DNA from: JAXMBN01 sp046349875
GTDB taxonomy: Bacteria > Planctomycetota > Planctomycetia > Pirellulales > Pirellulaceae
Direction: 5' to 3'
Length of the DNA: 64,000 bases
Assembly: GCA_046349875.1 (NCBI GenBank)
Contig: JAXMBN010000028.1
Coordinates: 14,509-78,508, forward strand
In this document: positions 1 to 8,630 of the stretch, one piece after another
How the letters are laid out: each line of letters opens with the position of its first letter
How positions within the stretch are numbered: the first letter of the stretch is position 1
Position numbers and translations under genes: made by a program
The notes under the pieces: model-generated
The model's database searches: none
Told to the model about the DNA's origin: nothing
Seen by the model: the letters and a program-made list of their open reading frames with translations, nothing else

Positions 1-1
1 A

Positions 2-2770
2 GAAGTGGACCGCATGGCCAAAAAGCTGTTGGCAGATGATATTGCCGAACGGGCTGTGGTGGGCAAGGTTGGCGACTCGAGTCTTCAGCAGATCCCTCAA
101 GGGCTCAATGCGGCCACTGCCGTTCACGTGTTGCCCAAGCCGGGTGTAATGGATCCTGTAGCCCTGAGTGCTCTCGGAGCCATTCAAGATCTGAAGGTTA
201 ACATCGATGCGGTTCGTACCTTCCGCAAGTACTGGATTGAAGGTGCAGATGCGCACGAGCTTCAGCGTTTAAGTCAAAAGGTTCTATCGAATGATTCGAT
301 TGAACAGGTCGTGGTCGGTCCTCTCAAGCTATCTCAACTTGCTATCGGTTCAGCGTATCAGTTGCAAGTGACAACGGTCCCCATTCGCAATTTGGGACCG
401 GAAGAGTTGCTGAAGCTCAGCAAAGAAGGTCAGTTGTATCTGTCGCTTGCCGAGATGCAGACGGTGCAACAACACTTTATCGAGAAGGATCGCGATCCGA
501 CCGACATCGAACTAGAAACGATTGCTCAAACATGGAGCGAACACTGCAGTCATAAGACGTTAGCAGGCCGCATTGCCTATCGTGATGAGAATGGTGAACG
601 GCATTTTACGAACATGCTCAAGGAAACGATCTTCGCATCCACCTTGAAGATTCGTGATGAACTCGGGCATGACGACTGGTGCGTTTCGGTCTTTAAGGAC
701 AATGCAGGAGTCGTGAAGTTTGATGAAGACTATCATGTGGTCTTCAAAGTGGAAACGCATAACCACCCATCGGCAATCGAACCGTATGGTGGAGCCAATA
801 CGGGGATCGGTGGAGTGATTCGCGATCCGTTGGGAACGGGGTTAGGTGCCAAGCCTATCTGCAATACCGATGTCTTCTGTTTTGCTCCTCCCGATCGCGA
901 TCCGAACGAATTGCCTCCTGGAGTTTTGCATCCTCGTCGAGTGATGAAGGGTGTTGTGGCTGGGGTACGCGACTATGGAAATCGGATGGGGATTCCCACC
1001 GTCAATGGCGCGGTTTACTTTGATGAACGCTATCTGGGTAATCCGTTGGTGTATTGCGGCAACGTCGGGCTTTTGCCGGTAGATAAAGCTACCAAGCATC
1101 CGCAGCCAGGCGATTACATCGTGTCGCTCGGTGGTCGAACAGGTCGCGACGGAATTCACGGTGCAACCTTCAGCAGCGTGGAGCTCACTCAGGAAAGCGA
1201 ATCGATTTCCGGTGGCTCGGTGCAGATCGGCAATGCCGTGATGGAAAAGATGGTGCTCGATGTTCTCCTGCAAGCACGCGATGAAGGGCTCTACAATGCC
1301 GTAACAGATTGCGGTGCCGGTGGCTTCAGCAGCGCGGTCGGAGAGATGGGTGAAGAGATCGGGGCCGAAGTGTGGCTCGATCAAGCTCCGTTGAAGTATG
1401 AAGGTCTAAGCTACACCGAGATTTGGATTAGCGAAGCACAAGAGCGAATGATCTTGGCGGTGGCGCCGGATAAGTGGGAGCGATTCCAAGCTCTAGCGCA
1501 AAGTGAAGGTGTCGAAGCGAGCATTCTTGGAAAGTTTCTACCGACAGGACACCTTCGATTGATGTATGAAGGTACGGAAGTTGGAATGATTTCCATGGAG
1601 TTCCTTCATGGAGGTCGACCTCCCGTTGTACGTCGAGCATCGTACGAACCGGCTCCGGAACAAACAGTATCATTGGGATCGATGGATCGAGCTCAGTGCG
1701 AGGAACTGTTGGGCAAGATTTTGAGTTCGCCCAACGTTGCCAGCAAGCATTGGATCATTCGCCAATACGATCACGAAGTTCAAGCCGGAAGTGTCATCAA
1801 GCCATTGGTGGGGCCACGATGCGATGGGCCAGGTGATGCTGCGGTGGTGCAGCCTCGATTGACTTCGCGAAAAGGTATCACCATCAGTTGCGGGATGAAT
1901 CCGCAGTATGGAGATCTCGATCCCTATCACATGGCTTGCAGTGCGATCGATGAAGCGGTGCGCAATTCGGTTGCTGTCGGGGCTGATCCCAATCGTATCG
2001 CGATTCTCGATAACTTCTGCTGGGGGAACACGGATCGCCCAGAGACTCTGGGAACGCTTGTTCGCGCTGCCCTTGCCTGCCATGATGTAGCCGTGGCTTG
2101 GAAGACGCCGTTCATCAGTGGCAAGGATTCGCTCAACAATGAATTTGCCTGGATGGATGACAACAAGCAGAAACGATCGATCGCTATCCCCTCATCGTTG
2201 TTGATTAGCGCTCTGGGGCAGGTGGACGATGTGACTCGCTGTATCACCATGGACTTCAAAACACCTGGCAACGCGGTGTACTTGGTTGGGCCGACCCGCG
2301 ATGAACTTGGTGGTTCCCACGCTCTCAAATTGTTAGGACGTTCCGGTGGCCATGTGCCACGTGTCGATTTGGCATTGGCCAAACGTATTTTTGAATCGAT
2401 GCACGCGGCGATCAAAAAGGGATTCGTTCGGTCATGTCATGACTTGAGTGAAGGTGGGCTCGCGGTCGCTTTGGCCGAAATGGCTTTTGCTGGTGAATGG
2501 GGTGTGCAGGTCGACATTAGCGACGTGTGCGCCAATCAGTTTATCGATCCCGAGGTAACTCTCTTTGCGGAATCCAATAGCCGATTCCTCGTCGAGATAA
2601 CGCCCGAGAAAGAGGCTGCCTTCAAGCAAGAATTTCGCGATCTACCCTGCACGCGATTGGGCCAAGTGATCTCCGAAGATCGAGTTGCGATCACCCACGG
2701 ACGATCCGTCTTGATCGATCAGCCATGGTCGAAACTGAAAGCGGTTTGGAAAGCTCCACTCGACTGGTGA
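2..2770 (+). CDS. purL: Phosphoribosylformylglycinamidine synthase, PurS-like region fused to PurL (5' partial)
   Basis: Catalyses the ATP-dependent amidation of FGAR to FGAM in purine synthesis. The frame is open to the left edge, so the true start lies outside the window; residues below count from the GTG at 5. Residues 1-20 look like the end of one small PurS-like unit and about 38-105 like a second, before the PurL core. Core motifs are WSEHCSHK (H180), VETHNHPSAIEP (249-260) followed by GGANTGIGG, then DCGAGGFSS, SGKDSLNNEF and CHDLSEGGLAVALAE. The protein stops after the second synthetase half and has no C-terminal glutaminase domain, so a separate PurQ is expected. No other purine gene is visible here. 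Identity is secure; the PurS fusion is inferred from the length and sequence character of the N-terminus. Confidence 0.95.
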   Translation, partial: EVDRMAKKLLADDIAERAVVGKVGDSSLQQIPQGLNAATAVHVLPKPGVMDPVALSALGAIQDLKVNIDAVRTFRKYWIEGADAHELQRLSQKVLSNDSIEQVVVGPLKLSQLAIGSAYQLQVTTVPIRNLGPEELLKLSKEGQLYLSLAEMQTVQQHFIEKDRDPTDIELETIAQTWSEHCSHKTLAGRIAYRDENGERHFTNMLKETIFASTLKIRDELGHDDWCVSVFKDNAGVVKFDEDYHVVFKVETHNHPSAIEPYGGANTGIGGVIRDPLGTGLGAKPICNTDVFCFAPPDRDPNELPPGVLHPRRVMKGVVAGVRDYGNRMGIPTVNGAVYFDERYLGNPLVYCGNVGLLPVDKATKHPQPGDYIVSLGGRTGRDGIHGATFSSVELTQESESISGGSVQIGNAVMEKMVLDVLLQARDEGLYNAVTDCGAGGFSSAVGEMGEEIGAEVWLDQAPLKYEGLSYTEIWISEAQERMILAVAPDKWERFQALAQSEGVEASILGKFLPTGHLRLMYEGTEVGMISMEFLHGGRPPVVRRASYEPAPEQTVSLGSMDRAQCEELLGKILSSPNVASKHWIIRQYDHEVQAGSVIKPLVGPRCDGPGDAAVVQPRLTSRKGITISCGMNPQYGDLDPYHMACSAIDEAVRNSVAVGADPNRIAILDNFCWGNTDRPETLGTLVRAALACHDVAVAWKTPFISGKDSLNNEFAWMDDNKQKRSIAIPSSLLISALGQVDDVTRCITMDFKTPGNAVYLVGPTRDELGGSHALKLLGRSGGHVPRVDLALAKRIFESMHAAIKKGFVRSCHDLSEGGLAVALAEMAFAGEWGVQVDISDVCANQFIDPEVTLFAESNSRFLVEITPEKEAAFKQEFRDLPCTRLGQVISEDRVAITHGRSVLIDQPWSKLKAVWKAPLDW

Positions 2771-2794
2771 TCGTCGATTTAGCAGACCGTGAAG

Positions 2795-3598
2795 TTATTG
2801 CGAGGCCAAGGGCTTGCGAGCTTTCACTCGCAAGTACGGTGGCACGAAATAGCATCGGTGCGCAAATGAGCCGAGAGGTTGATCGGGTTTGCCATGCCGC
2901 GGCTCCACTAGATCTTCGATGAGCATCCCTGCGCGGCAGATTCCACCAAGAAGTGATTCGAGTGAATGCGCGAATTCCTGCGTGCCAGGTTCCCGCAATC
3001 GACTCGGTTCTTGCGTGGGCGTCACAGGAGCGGTCGATCCCACTGGATGTTCGATCACATAATGTCCTGCTCGCGGTTGCAGGCTCGCCTGTAAGTTGGT
3101 CGGTGACTTGTGTTGGGAGATGTAGAGCCCACCTGGACGAAGCACGCGAGCGACTTCGCGATAGATGGGGAGCACATCGCGAACGTAGCAGGTGCTGACG
3201 GGATGGATGACGAGATCGAATTCTCCATCGCGAAGCATCGGCATCGAAGTCATGTTGGCTTGAAAGATGCGGATCGAGAACCGGTATTGTTCTGCCACAC
3301 GGCGATCCAGTTCCAGCATTCCTGGGCTTTGATCGAGGACGGTAACGATGCCACCCGCCGCCGAATAGAGCGCGCTATGACGGCCTCCTCCCGCCGCTAA
3401 TGCTAAGACGCGCCAACCGCGAATATCGCCACCAAGCCACCCAATCTCATCCACGACTGCCAATGGATTCTTCAGTTCATCTTCGCGAACAGGCTGGGCC
3501 AAAGGATGAGCCAGCTTGGCCATGCGATCATAGGCCTGTGCGTTGATCGCTTCAGGGGAATTGCGATCCATCGAAGTCAATAGAAAGGATTCACTCAT
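2795..3598 (-). CDS. Class I SAM-dependent methyltransferase
   Basis: A 267-residue protein with a Rossmann-type methyltransferase core: the SAM-binding glycine motif LALAAGGGRHS, an acidic residue at the end of the next strand (VTVLDQSPGML), and the later FDLVIHPVSTCYV and LRPGGLYISQHK segments of the UbiE/YcgJ-like group. Substrate unknown. I chose the ATG at 3598 (MSESFLL); a TTG ten codons upstream would extend it. It converges on purL with 24 bp between the stops and seems monocistronic. Confidence 0.8.
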   Translation of the reverse strand: MSESFLLTSMDRNSPEAINAQAYDRMAKLAHPLAQPVREDELKNPLAVVDEIGWLGGDIRGWRVLALAAGGGRHSALYSAAGGIVTVLDQSPGMLELDRRVAEQYRFSIRIFQANMTSMPMLRDGEFDLVIHPVSTCYVRDVLPIYREVARVLRPGGLYISQHKSPTNLQASLQPRAGHYVIEHPVGSTAPVTPTQEPSRLREPGTQEFAHSLESLLGGICRAGMLIEDLVEPRHGKPDQPLGSFAHRCYFVPPYLRVKARKPLASQ

Positions 3599-3667
3599 AC
3601 AATGGGGATTCCGATCGTAGAACAACAAGGTTGTTAGGAAGTAGACCTTGCAATGGAGGGGACATGG

Positions 3668-4021
3668 TTACACAGGATGGGAAGGTGAGTATTGTGAAAT
3701 AGAATGCCAATTGCCACTCGTAATATCATGCACGAAGGCCGAATCGATTTCTAAACAGGCGAGCCATCGTTGCCACGCTTGTGGGTGCCACATCCCCTTA
3801 AGTTCGATGTATTGGATCTGAGTGCCGAGATCGTAGATCATCCCATCGAATTGCCAAGATGTATCGTCATCGCTTTCGCGGCCTACCCAAACAAACGAAC
3901 CATCCCATTCAAAATAGAGTTGCGGTACAGACTCGAGTTTTTGAGCGAGCACTTCCATCGATTGTTCGAGCGGCCCCCCTTCGCGAGTGCCGTAAATACG
4001 AATGAAAAAAGGAGTCGGCAT
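3668..4021 (-). CDS. Hypothetical protein, 117 aa
   Basis: Small soluble acidic protein rich in tryptophan and other aromatics (FVWVGRES, MWHPQAWQRWLACLE). No signal peptide or membrane segment. I do not recognise a family. Its C-terminus is 69 bp upstream of the methyltransferase gene on the same strand, so the two could share a transcript. It covers the only sizeable open frame between the methyltransferase and ridA-like genes. Confidence 0.6.
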   Translation of the reverse strand: MPTPFFIRIYGTREGGPLEQSMEVLAQKLESVPQLYFEWDGSFVWVGRESDDDTSWQFDGMIYDLGTQIQYIELKGMWHPQAWQRWLACLEIDSAFVHDITSGNWHSISQYSPSHPV

Positions 4022-4163
4022 TCACCACCATTCAGGATCAGTTAGAAGTATTTTCAGAGGATTTCTACACCATTCTAGTTCCCTAGCAAGGTGAGCGCAT
4101 CGCCTAGAAGAGAGATCCGATGTGTGTGCGTTGAAGCATCGATATCGATTGCAGAAGGATCAT

Positions 4164-4171
4164 GCTACAAT
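4164..4171 (+). promoter_or_regulatory. Probable extended -10 promoter for the RidA-like gene
   Basis: TGC followed by TACAAT (five of six matches to TATAAT, with the TGn extension) lies about 50 bp upstream of the ATG at 4221. No good -35 is seen at 16-18 bp spacing, which fits an extended -10 element. The gene lacks a clear Shine-Dalgarno sequence. Confidence 0.4.
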
Positions 4172-4220
4172 AGCTGGGGACATTTGAACTTTTTCCACTA
4201 GCAATGTTAATGATATTCGC

Positions 4221-4580
4221 ATGAGCCAACTTCAACGTTTGGGTGTAGGACCGCGACTTTCGGAAGCGGCCATTTTTCAGAATGTGGTTTACTTAGCGGG
4301 CCAAGTCCCCGAAAAAACTGTGGATGATCCCATTGAAGCCCAAACCGCCGAAGTGTTAGAGATGATCGATCGATTGTTGGGTGAGGCAGGAAGTCACAAG
4401 TCGAAGATCTTGATGTGTCAGATCTTTTTGGCCGACCTCAAAGACTTTCCCGGGATGAATCAAGTGTGGGATCGTTGGGTCGTGCCAGGCAACACTCCAC
4501 CTCGCGCTACCGTTCAAGCACTTTTGGCCAATCCGAAGCATCGCGTCGAAATCGTCATCACGGCCGCGTGCGGAGCCTAG
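4221..4580 (+). CDS. RidA (YjgF/YER057c/UK114) family enamine/imine deaminase
   Basis: A 119-residue protein of the usual RidA length. RidA proteins hydrolyse reactive enamine/imine intermediates such as 2-aminoacrylate released by PLP enzymes. The C-terminal signature is clear: the conserved Arg in TPPRATVQA and the Glu in VEIVITAACGA, preceded by the typical MNQVWDRWV helix segment. The 'LGVGPRLSEAAIFQNVVYLAGQVP' type opening (here split by the reader) is also characteristic. It ends 6 bp before rsgA and probably shares its transcript. Confidence 0.9.
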   Translation: MSQLQRLGVGPRLSEAAIFQNVVYLAGQVPEKTVDDPIEAQTAEVLEMIDRLLGEAGSHKSKILMCQIFLADLKDFPGMNQVWDRWVVPGNTPPRATVQALLANPKHRVEIVITAACGA

Positions 4581-4586
4581 TTCGGT

Positions 4587-5726
4587 ATGACTCGAAAAAA
4601 GCCCAATAAGGTTCGCATCGAGTTTCGCAAGAAGCATGAGTCACGGACTCGCGATGCCGATTTGACTAGGCAGTTCGAGCAAACGACCGATGGTGAATTC
4701 GATACAGTAGGGCGGGAGCGGTTGACCGGCAAAGGAAACTTGACGCGGCATCGCACCATCGTCACCGGAGAGGATGCAGAGAGCATTCGCAAAGATCAGC
4801 CTATCCCTTTGGATGTGCAGGATGGTCTTGTTCCTGGAATCGTCCTTCGGGTTCACGGCTTGGAATGCATCGTCCAAGATCCAACCGGTAAAAACTATCG
4901 CTGTGCCGTCCGCCGCTTGCTCAAGTCGGTATCGACGTCAGAACGGCATGTGGTGGTTGCCGGAGATAAAGTGATGTTCCGTCCCGAGGGCCAGGAACAG
5001 GGCATGATTCATCGCATTGAACCTCGCTACGGCGTACTGAGTCGTACCAGCAAGAACCGCCGTCATATTTTGGTCTCCAATGTCGATCAACTCTTGATCG
5101 TGGCGAGTGCTGCGGAGCCCGAGATCAAACCGAATCTCGTCGATCGATTCTTGGCTACGGCCGAACAAAACCAGATCGAAGCTGTGATTTGCATCAACAA
5201 GTGCGACCTGATCGATCCCGCTTTGTTGCAGCCCATTATCGGTGCCTATGCACAAATTGGCTATCGCGTATTGATGTTGTCGGCGACCAAGGGGTGGAAT
5301 ATCGATCTCTTGCGCCGCTTGGTACGCGGGCGGCAGAGTGTGGTTGCTGGGCAGAGCGGTGTGGGCAAGTCATCCTTGCTCAATGCGATCGAAGAAGGGT
5401 TGCATCTTCGCGTGCAAACGGTCAGTCAAGAAAATCAAAAGGGACGCCATACGACGACCACGGCCGAAGTTTTTCCGCTCTCCGATGGAGGCTCGATCAT
5501 CGATACTCCCGGTATTCGGCAATTTCGGATGTGGGATATCGTACCGGAAGAGATGTCTTCGCTCTTCCGCGATGTTCGACCGTATGCGAACCATTGTCGG
5601 TTTCCCAATTGCACGCATGTTCATGAAACCGACTGCGCGGTCAAAGATGCCGTGGCCGACGGAAGGCTCGATGTGCGACGCTACGAATCGTATTGCCACA
5701 TGCTCGACGATCAAGACGATGATTGA
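4587..5726 (+). CDS. rsgA: Small ribosomal subunit biogenesis GTPase RsgA
   Basis: Circularly permuted GTPase that acts late in 30S subunit maturation. The motif order is diagnostic: G4 NKCD (204-207) precedes G1 GQSGVGKS (255-262) and G3 DTPG (306-309). An OB-fold region lies at about 80-150, and the C-terminal zinc site C337-x4-C342-x-H344-x5-C350 is complete. The 379 residues include a charged N-terminal extension of about 75 residues that is longer than in E. coli. It follows the RidA-like gene by 6 bp. Confidence 0.97.
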   Translation: MTRKKPNKVRIEFRKKHESRTRDADLTRQFEQTTDGEFDTVGRERLTGKGNLTRHRTIVTGEDAESIRKDQPIPLDVQDGLVPGIVLRVHGLECIVQDPTGKNYRCAVRRLLKSVSTSERHVVVAGDKVMFRPEGQEQGMIHRIEPRYGVLSRTSKNRRHILVSNVDQLLIVASAAEPEIKPNLVDRFLATAEQNQIEAVICINKCDLIDPALLQPIIGAYAQIGYRVLMLSATKGWNIDLLRRLVRGRQSVVAGQSGVGKSSLLNAIEEGLHLRVQTVSQENQKGRHTTTTAEVFPLSDGGSIIDTPGIRQFRMWDIVPEEMSSLFRDVRPYANHCRFPNCTHVHETDCAVKDAVADGRLDVRRYESYCHMLDDQDDD

Positions 5727-5759
5727 CCATAAATGAATCATGCCCTTAGCATGGTGTGT

Positions 5760-7076
5760 CTATCGTGCTTGCTCTTGATCTCTTCTTGAACGTCCCAAAT
5801 GGAGCATCATCAAGCCTGCCAGAAAAAGGGACCCGGCCAAAAACCACCAGGCATACGAAAAGGTGCCGGTGGTTTGTTTGAGGAAACCTGTTAGGTATGG
5901 GCCCAGAAAGCCACCGATATTGCCAAAGGAATTGATCATCCCCACGGCGCCCGCTGCCGCGGGGCCTGCAAGAAAGGTTGTGGGATAGGACCACCATACA
6001 CCAAAAGCTCCGTACACTCCCATTGCGGCCAGGCACAGGCAAGCAAAGGAGAGAATCACATTATCGGTCATCGGGCCAAGGGCCATACCTGCCGCACCAA
6101 GAAACATACTACTGGCACCATGCCAACGCTTCTCTCCCGTTTGCGATGAATGATGTCCGAGCCACATCATGAAGGCCAAAGACAACCCCATGGGAAGAAC
6201 GATGGTCCATCCTACCGCAACATTGGTCCAACCCGATGCGGCTTGAAGAACGCTCGGCATCCAATAATTGAAGCCCCAAAATCCTGTGATCCAAAGAAAG
6301 TAAGCGCTGCAGAGCAAGAGGACTTCGCGGTCACGGAGTGCATCCCAAACGCGATAGTGTCCCGCAGCAATCGTGCTTTCGTTTTCGCGTCGGTATTGAT
6401 CCAACAGGAACTGTCGCTCTTCGTGAGTGAGCCATCGAGCCTTTTCGGGTGAATCTGCCATCCAAAATAGGAGGATGATGGCAAAGAGAACGGCAGGGAT
6501 TGCTTCGAGCAAAAATAGTAGCTGCCACCCTTCCAGCCCGGCCCAAGTTAAGTCGAGTAGTGTGCCTGCCAATGGAGCCCCAACGATGCTCGAAATTTGC
6601 AAAGAAGTGAGCATCAACGCAATCGCGCGAGCTCGATCTTGTTTGGAAAACCATCGAGGAATGCACGATGCATAAAGGACGGGATAAAGGCTGGCTTCAG
6701 CGACCCCGAGCAAAAAACGGAGAATGTAAAACTCCCACTCGGTATGAATGAACGCCAGCCAACCCGATACCAATCCCCAAGAAAGCATGATTCGCGCAAT
6801 CCAGAGTTTGGGGCTATAACGTTCAGCTAAAAGTGCGCCGGGAATCTCGAAAAGAACGTATCCAATAAAAAAGATACCCGCACCGAGCCCCAAGATTTTT
6901 TCATCGAAACCCAACGATTGTTTCATCGTCAGCGTAGCGTAGCTCAAATTCACGCGATCGAGATACGCGATAATCGAGGTCAAGAACAACGGAAAGATCA
7001 CATTGAGATAGGTTTTGCGTTTGGCCGATCGGATCACCGTTTCCAACGGCGATGCAATATTGGTGGAACTCGACAT
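5760..7076 (-). CDS. MFS transporter, anion:cation symporter type
   Basis: A 438-residue major facilitator protein with about 12 hydrophobic segments. The N-terminus (FLTSIIAYLDRVNLSYA) and the loop SWGLVSGWLAF...RFLLGVAEASLYP match the ACS family of organic-acid/sugar-acid carriers (glucarate, galactonate, hexuronate types). WFSKQDRARAIALM is the family's cytoplasmic loop. Substrate cannot be assigned from sequence. It converges with rsgA, with 33 bp between stops, and stands alone. A second member of the family is at 53906-55276. Confidence 0.9.
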   Translation of the reverse strand: MSSSTNIASPLETVIRSAKRKTYLNVIFPLFLTSIIAYLDRVNLSYATLTMKQSLGFDEKILGLGAGIFFIGYVLFEIPGALLAERYSPKLWIARIMLSWGLVSGWLAFIHTEWEFYILRFLLGVAEASLYPVLYASCIPRWFSKQDRARAIALMLTSLQISSIVGAPLAGTLLDLTWAGLEGWQLLFLLEAIPAVLFAIILLFWMADSPEKARWLTHEERQFLLDQYRRENESTIAAGHYRVWDALRDREVLLLCSAYFLWITGFWGFNYWMPSVLQAASGWTNVAVGWTIVLPMGLSLAFMMWLGHHSSQTGEKRWHGASSMFLGAAGMALGPMTDNVILSFACLCLAAMGVYGAFGVWWSYPTTFLAGPAAAGAVGMINSFGNIGGFLGPYLTGFLKQTTGTFSYAWWFLAGSLFLAGLMMLHLGRSRRDQEQAR

Positions 7077-7270
7077 GAAACGCTACGATTCTCAACGGAT
7101 TGTTGGCAGGAAACTCGGCGGAAAGGCAGAACAGCCGCGAGAACGAAGAGATCTCGCAGGATTCTTTCAACGGGTCATCATTCTCGCTTGTCCTCATGGA
7201 GAATGGCAATCCCTGAGTTGCCGTTGTACGCTAAGGATAGCCAACGATCGGGACGATCGTACGACAGCAC

Positions 7271-7567
7271 TTAATTCTGGCTGAAACCCAATGGGGTTGA
7301 GACTTCGCCGAGCGGGTTCTTGCAGTATTGGCGATAGCAGCTGCAACAGAGATCGTAACGGCGAGCAATATGCGTCGCACCTTGCATGGGATCTTCCGAA
7401 AAGAGATCGCTATTCTCCAGGATCTCATCGAGCGAATCCAAGTGGTCCTTATCGGGAGAATGATTGGCCGCATCGGTGGCGGCTTCGATTTCAATATGGA
7501 CTACGTATCGCAGATCATGGTCTGGATCGATTTCGCGTTTGCAGCGATCGCAAATGTACTGAATCAT
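7271..7567 (-). CDS. Hypothetical protein with two cysteine-pair motifs
   Basis: A 98-residue acidic protein beginning MIQYICDRCKREID, with CDRC near the N-terminus and a second cluster (LCCSCYRQYC) near the C-terminus; together they could bind one zinc, as in zinc-ribbon-like proteins. The middle is rich in Asp/Glu and His. The internal ATG at 7567 is preferred because it places the cysteine motif at the N-terminus; upstream residues in the same frame look non-coding. Function unknown. Confidence 0.65.
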   Translation of the reverse strand: MIQYICDRCKREIDPDHDLRYVVHIEIEAATDAANHSPDKDHLDSLDEILENSDLFSEDPMQGATHIARRYDLCCSCYRQYCKNPLGEVSTPLGFSQN

Positions 7568-7900
7568 GATGAATCCCACGCGAAGAAAAGGAGGACGAGA
7601 TAATTGCGTGTCAATCATCGAACTCGGGTCGAGGCACTTCAATGGCTCAACGCATCGTGATGGCATCCATCTATCGTAATGACACTCCCCGAGGAATCGC
7701 AAGCAACGATTCGTTTTTTTCGGTGCGGCACTTTATTCAGTTCGCTCAACAAGTACAAGTGCGACTCATCACATGCACAAATCCCCTCATTGACGGGCTT
7801 GCACAACGAAGGAGTCTTGATCGCCCTTGGCTAAAGAACAGCAAGGGTTCCGCTGGCATTGCGCCCTCTTCAAGTCCATTATCTCGAGAATCGTTCGAGT
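7568..7900. other. Intergenic region without a convincing gene
   Basis: About 330 bp between the cysteine-pair protein and the DUF456 gene. Open frames on both strands have the composition of chance frames and no recognisable motif. I found no strong hairpin, repeat or tRNA-like fold here. Confidence 0.5.
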
Positions 7901-8452
7901 TCAATACGTCCACGCTAGCACAATGAGTACGGCCGCCATCACAGCACCGCAGAAGGACTTTCCGAGCGTTCCAGCAAGCTTGCCCCAAAAAGCCGCCACT
8001 CCAACTTGCACACTTCCGTCCCAATCCTTGCCTTTCCATCGTTCACCCAAAACGGCCCCAACGCACGCACCAACACCAGCGCACAGTACCGATGCGATGA
8101 GACTTCCTACAACCGGGACCGGAAGTCCTACAAACATGCCCGCGATCGCACCGACCAAGGAACCAACAATCGCAAGCGCGGCCGATCGTTTGGACCCTCC
8201 GAGCTTTCCTACGCCGAGAGCGCTGGCCCCAAACTCAATTCCCTCGCCGACCAATCCCACCACGCTCAAAAAGAGAAGACTCCATGCAGGAACGAAGGCA
8301 ATCCACTCCTGCGGAAGAATGGCGTAGGCTAGAACGGCCGTCACCACGATGACCCAGTTGCCCGGCAATCCCAAAAAGGTGGCCACGAGCGAAGCTAAGG
8401 CGATCAGCGTAACCAGGCTTGCTATGAATAGTGAAAGCGTTGCTATCAGCAT
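7901..8452 (-). CDS. DUF456 family membrane protein
   Basis: A 183-residue, strongly hydrophobic protein with about five to six membrane segments. The pattern FLGLPGNWVIVV at the start, a GxGxEFGASALG-type loop followed by GGSKRSAALAIVGSLVGAIAG, and a Gly-rich second half (GAVLGERW) fit DUF456. Function of the family is not known. The ATG at 8452 is preferred over a TTG nine codons upstream because AAGGTGAG lies about 10 bases before it. Confidence 0.75.
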   Translation of the reverse strand: MLIATLSLFIASLVTLIALASLVATFLGLPGNWVIVVTAVLAYAILPQEWIAFVPAWSLLFLSVVGLVGEGIEFGASALGVGKLGGSKRSAALAIVGSLVGAIAGMFVGLPVPVVGSLIASVLCAGVGACVGAVLGERWKGKDWDGSVQVGVAAFWGKLAGTLGKSFCGAVMAAVLIVLAWTY

Positions 8453-8544
8453 AGAGATCAGACTCACCTTCCAACGCAAGACCCTTGGGTCGCATGAGGC
8501 CCTTCTTGCCGTTCCATCATCCGATTCGAAGCACAGGCCCGTTC

Positions 8545-8563
8545 CTTGGAAAGTTTTTCCAAG
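8545..8563 (-). terminator. Hairpin downstream of rlmN
   Basis: Perfect 8-bp inverted repeat (CTTGGAAA, 3-base loop, TTTCCAAG) about 70 bp past the rlmN stop. No clear T-run follows on the minus strand, so intrinsic termination is uncertain. Confidence 0.3.
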
Positions 8564-8630
8564 ACAGGGCTTATTCTTTTCCGTCTGGGAAGAGCCTCAA
8601 GAAACCGACCGACGCCTGTTAGGGAACTCT

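Noticed and set aside
842..1384. Minus-strand frame opposite purL
   Set aside because: No motif; purL carries the conserved sequence here.
2953..3400. Plus-strand frames downstream of purL
   Set aside because: Antisense to the methyltransferase gene, which shows the SAM motif on the minus strand.
7642..7926. Plus-strand frame of 94 codons in the gap before the DUF456 gene
   Set aside because: Composition is that of a chance frame and it runs into the DUF456 gene on the other strand.
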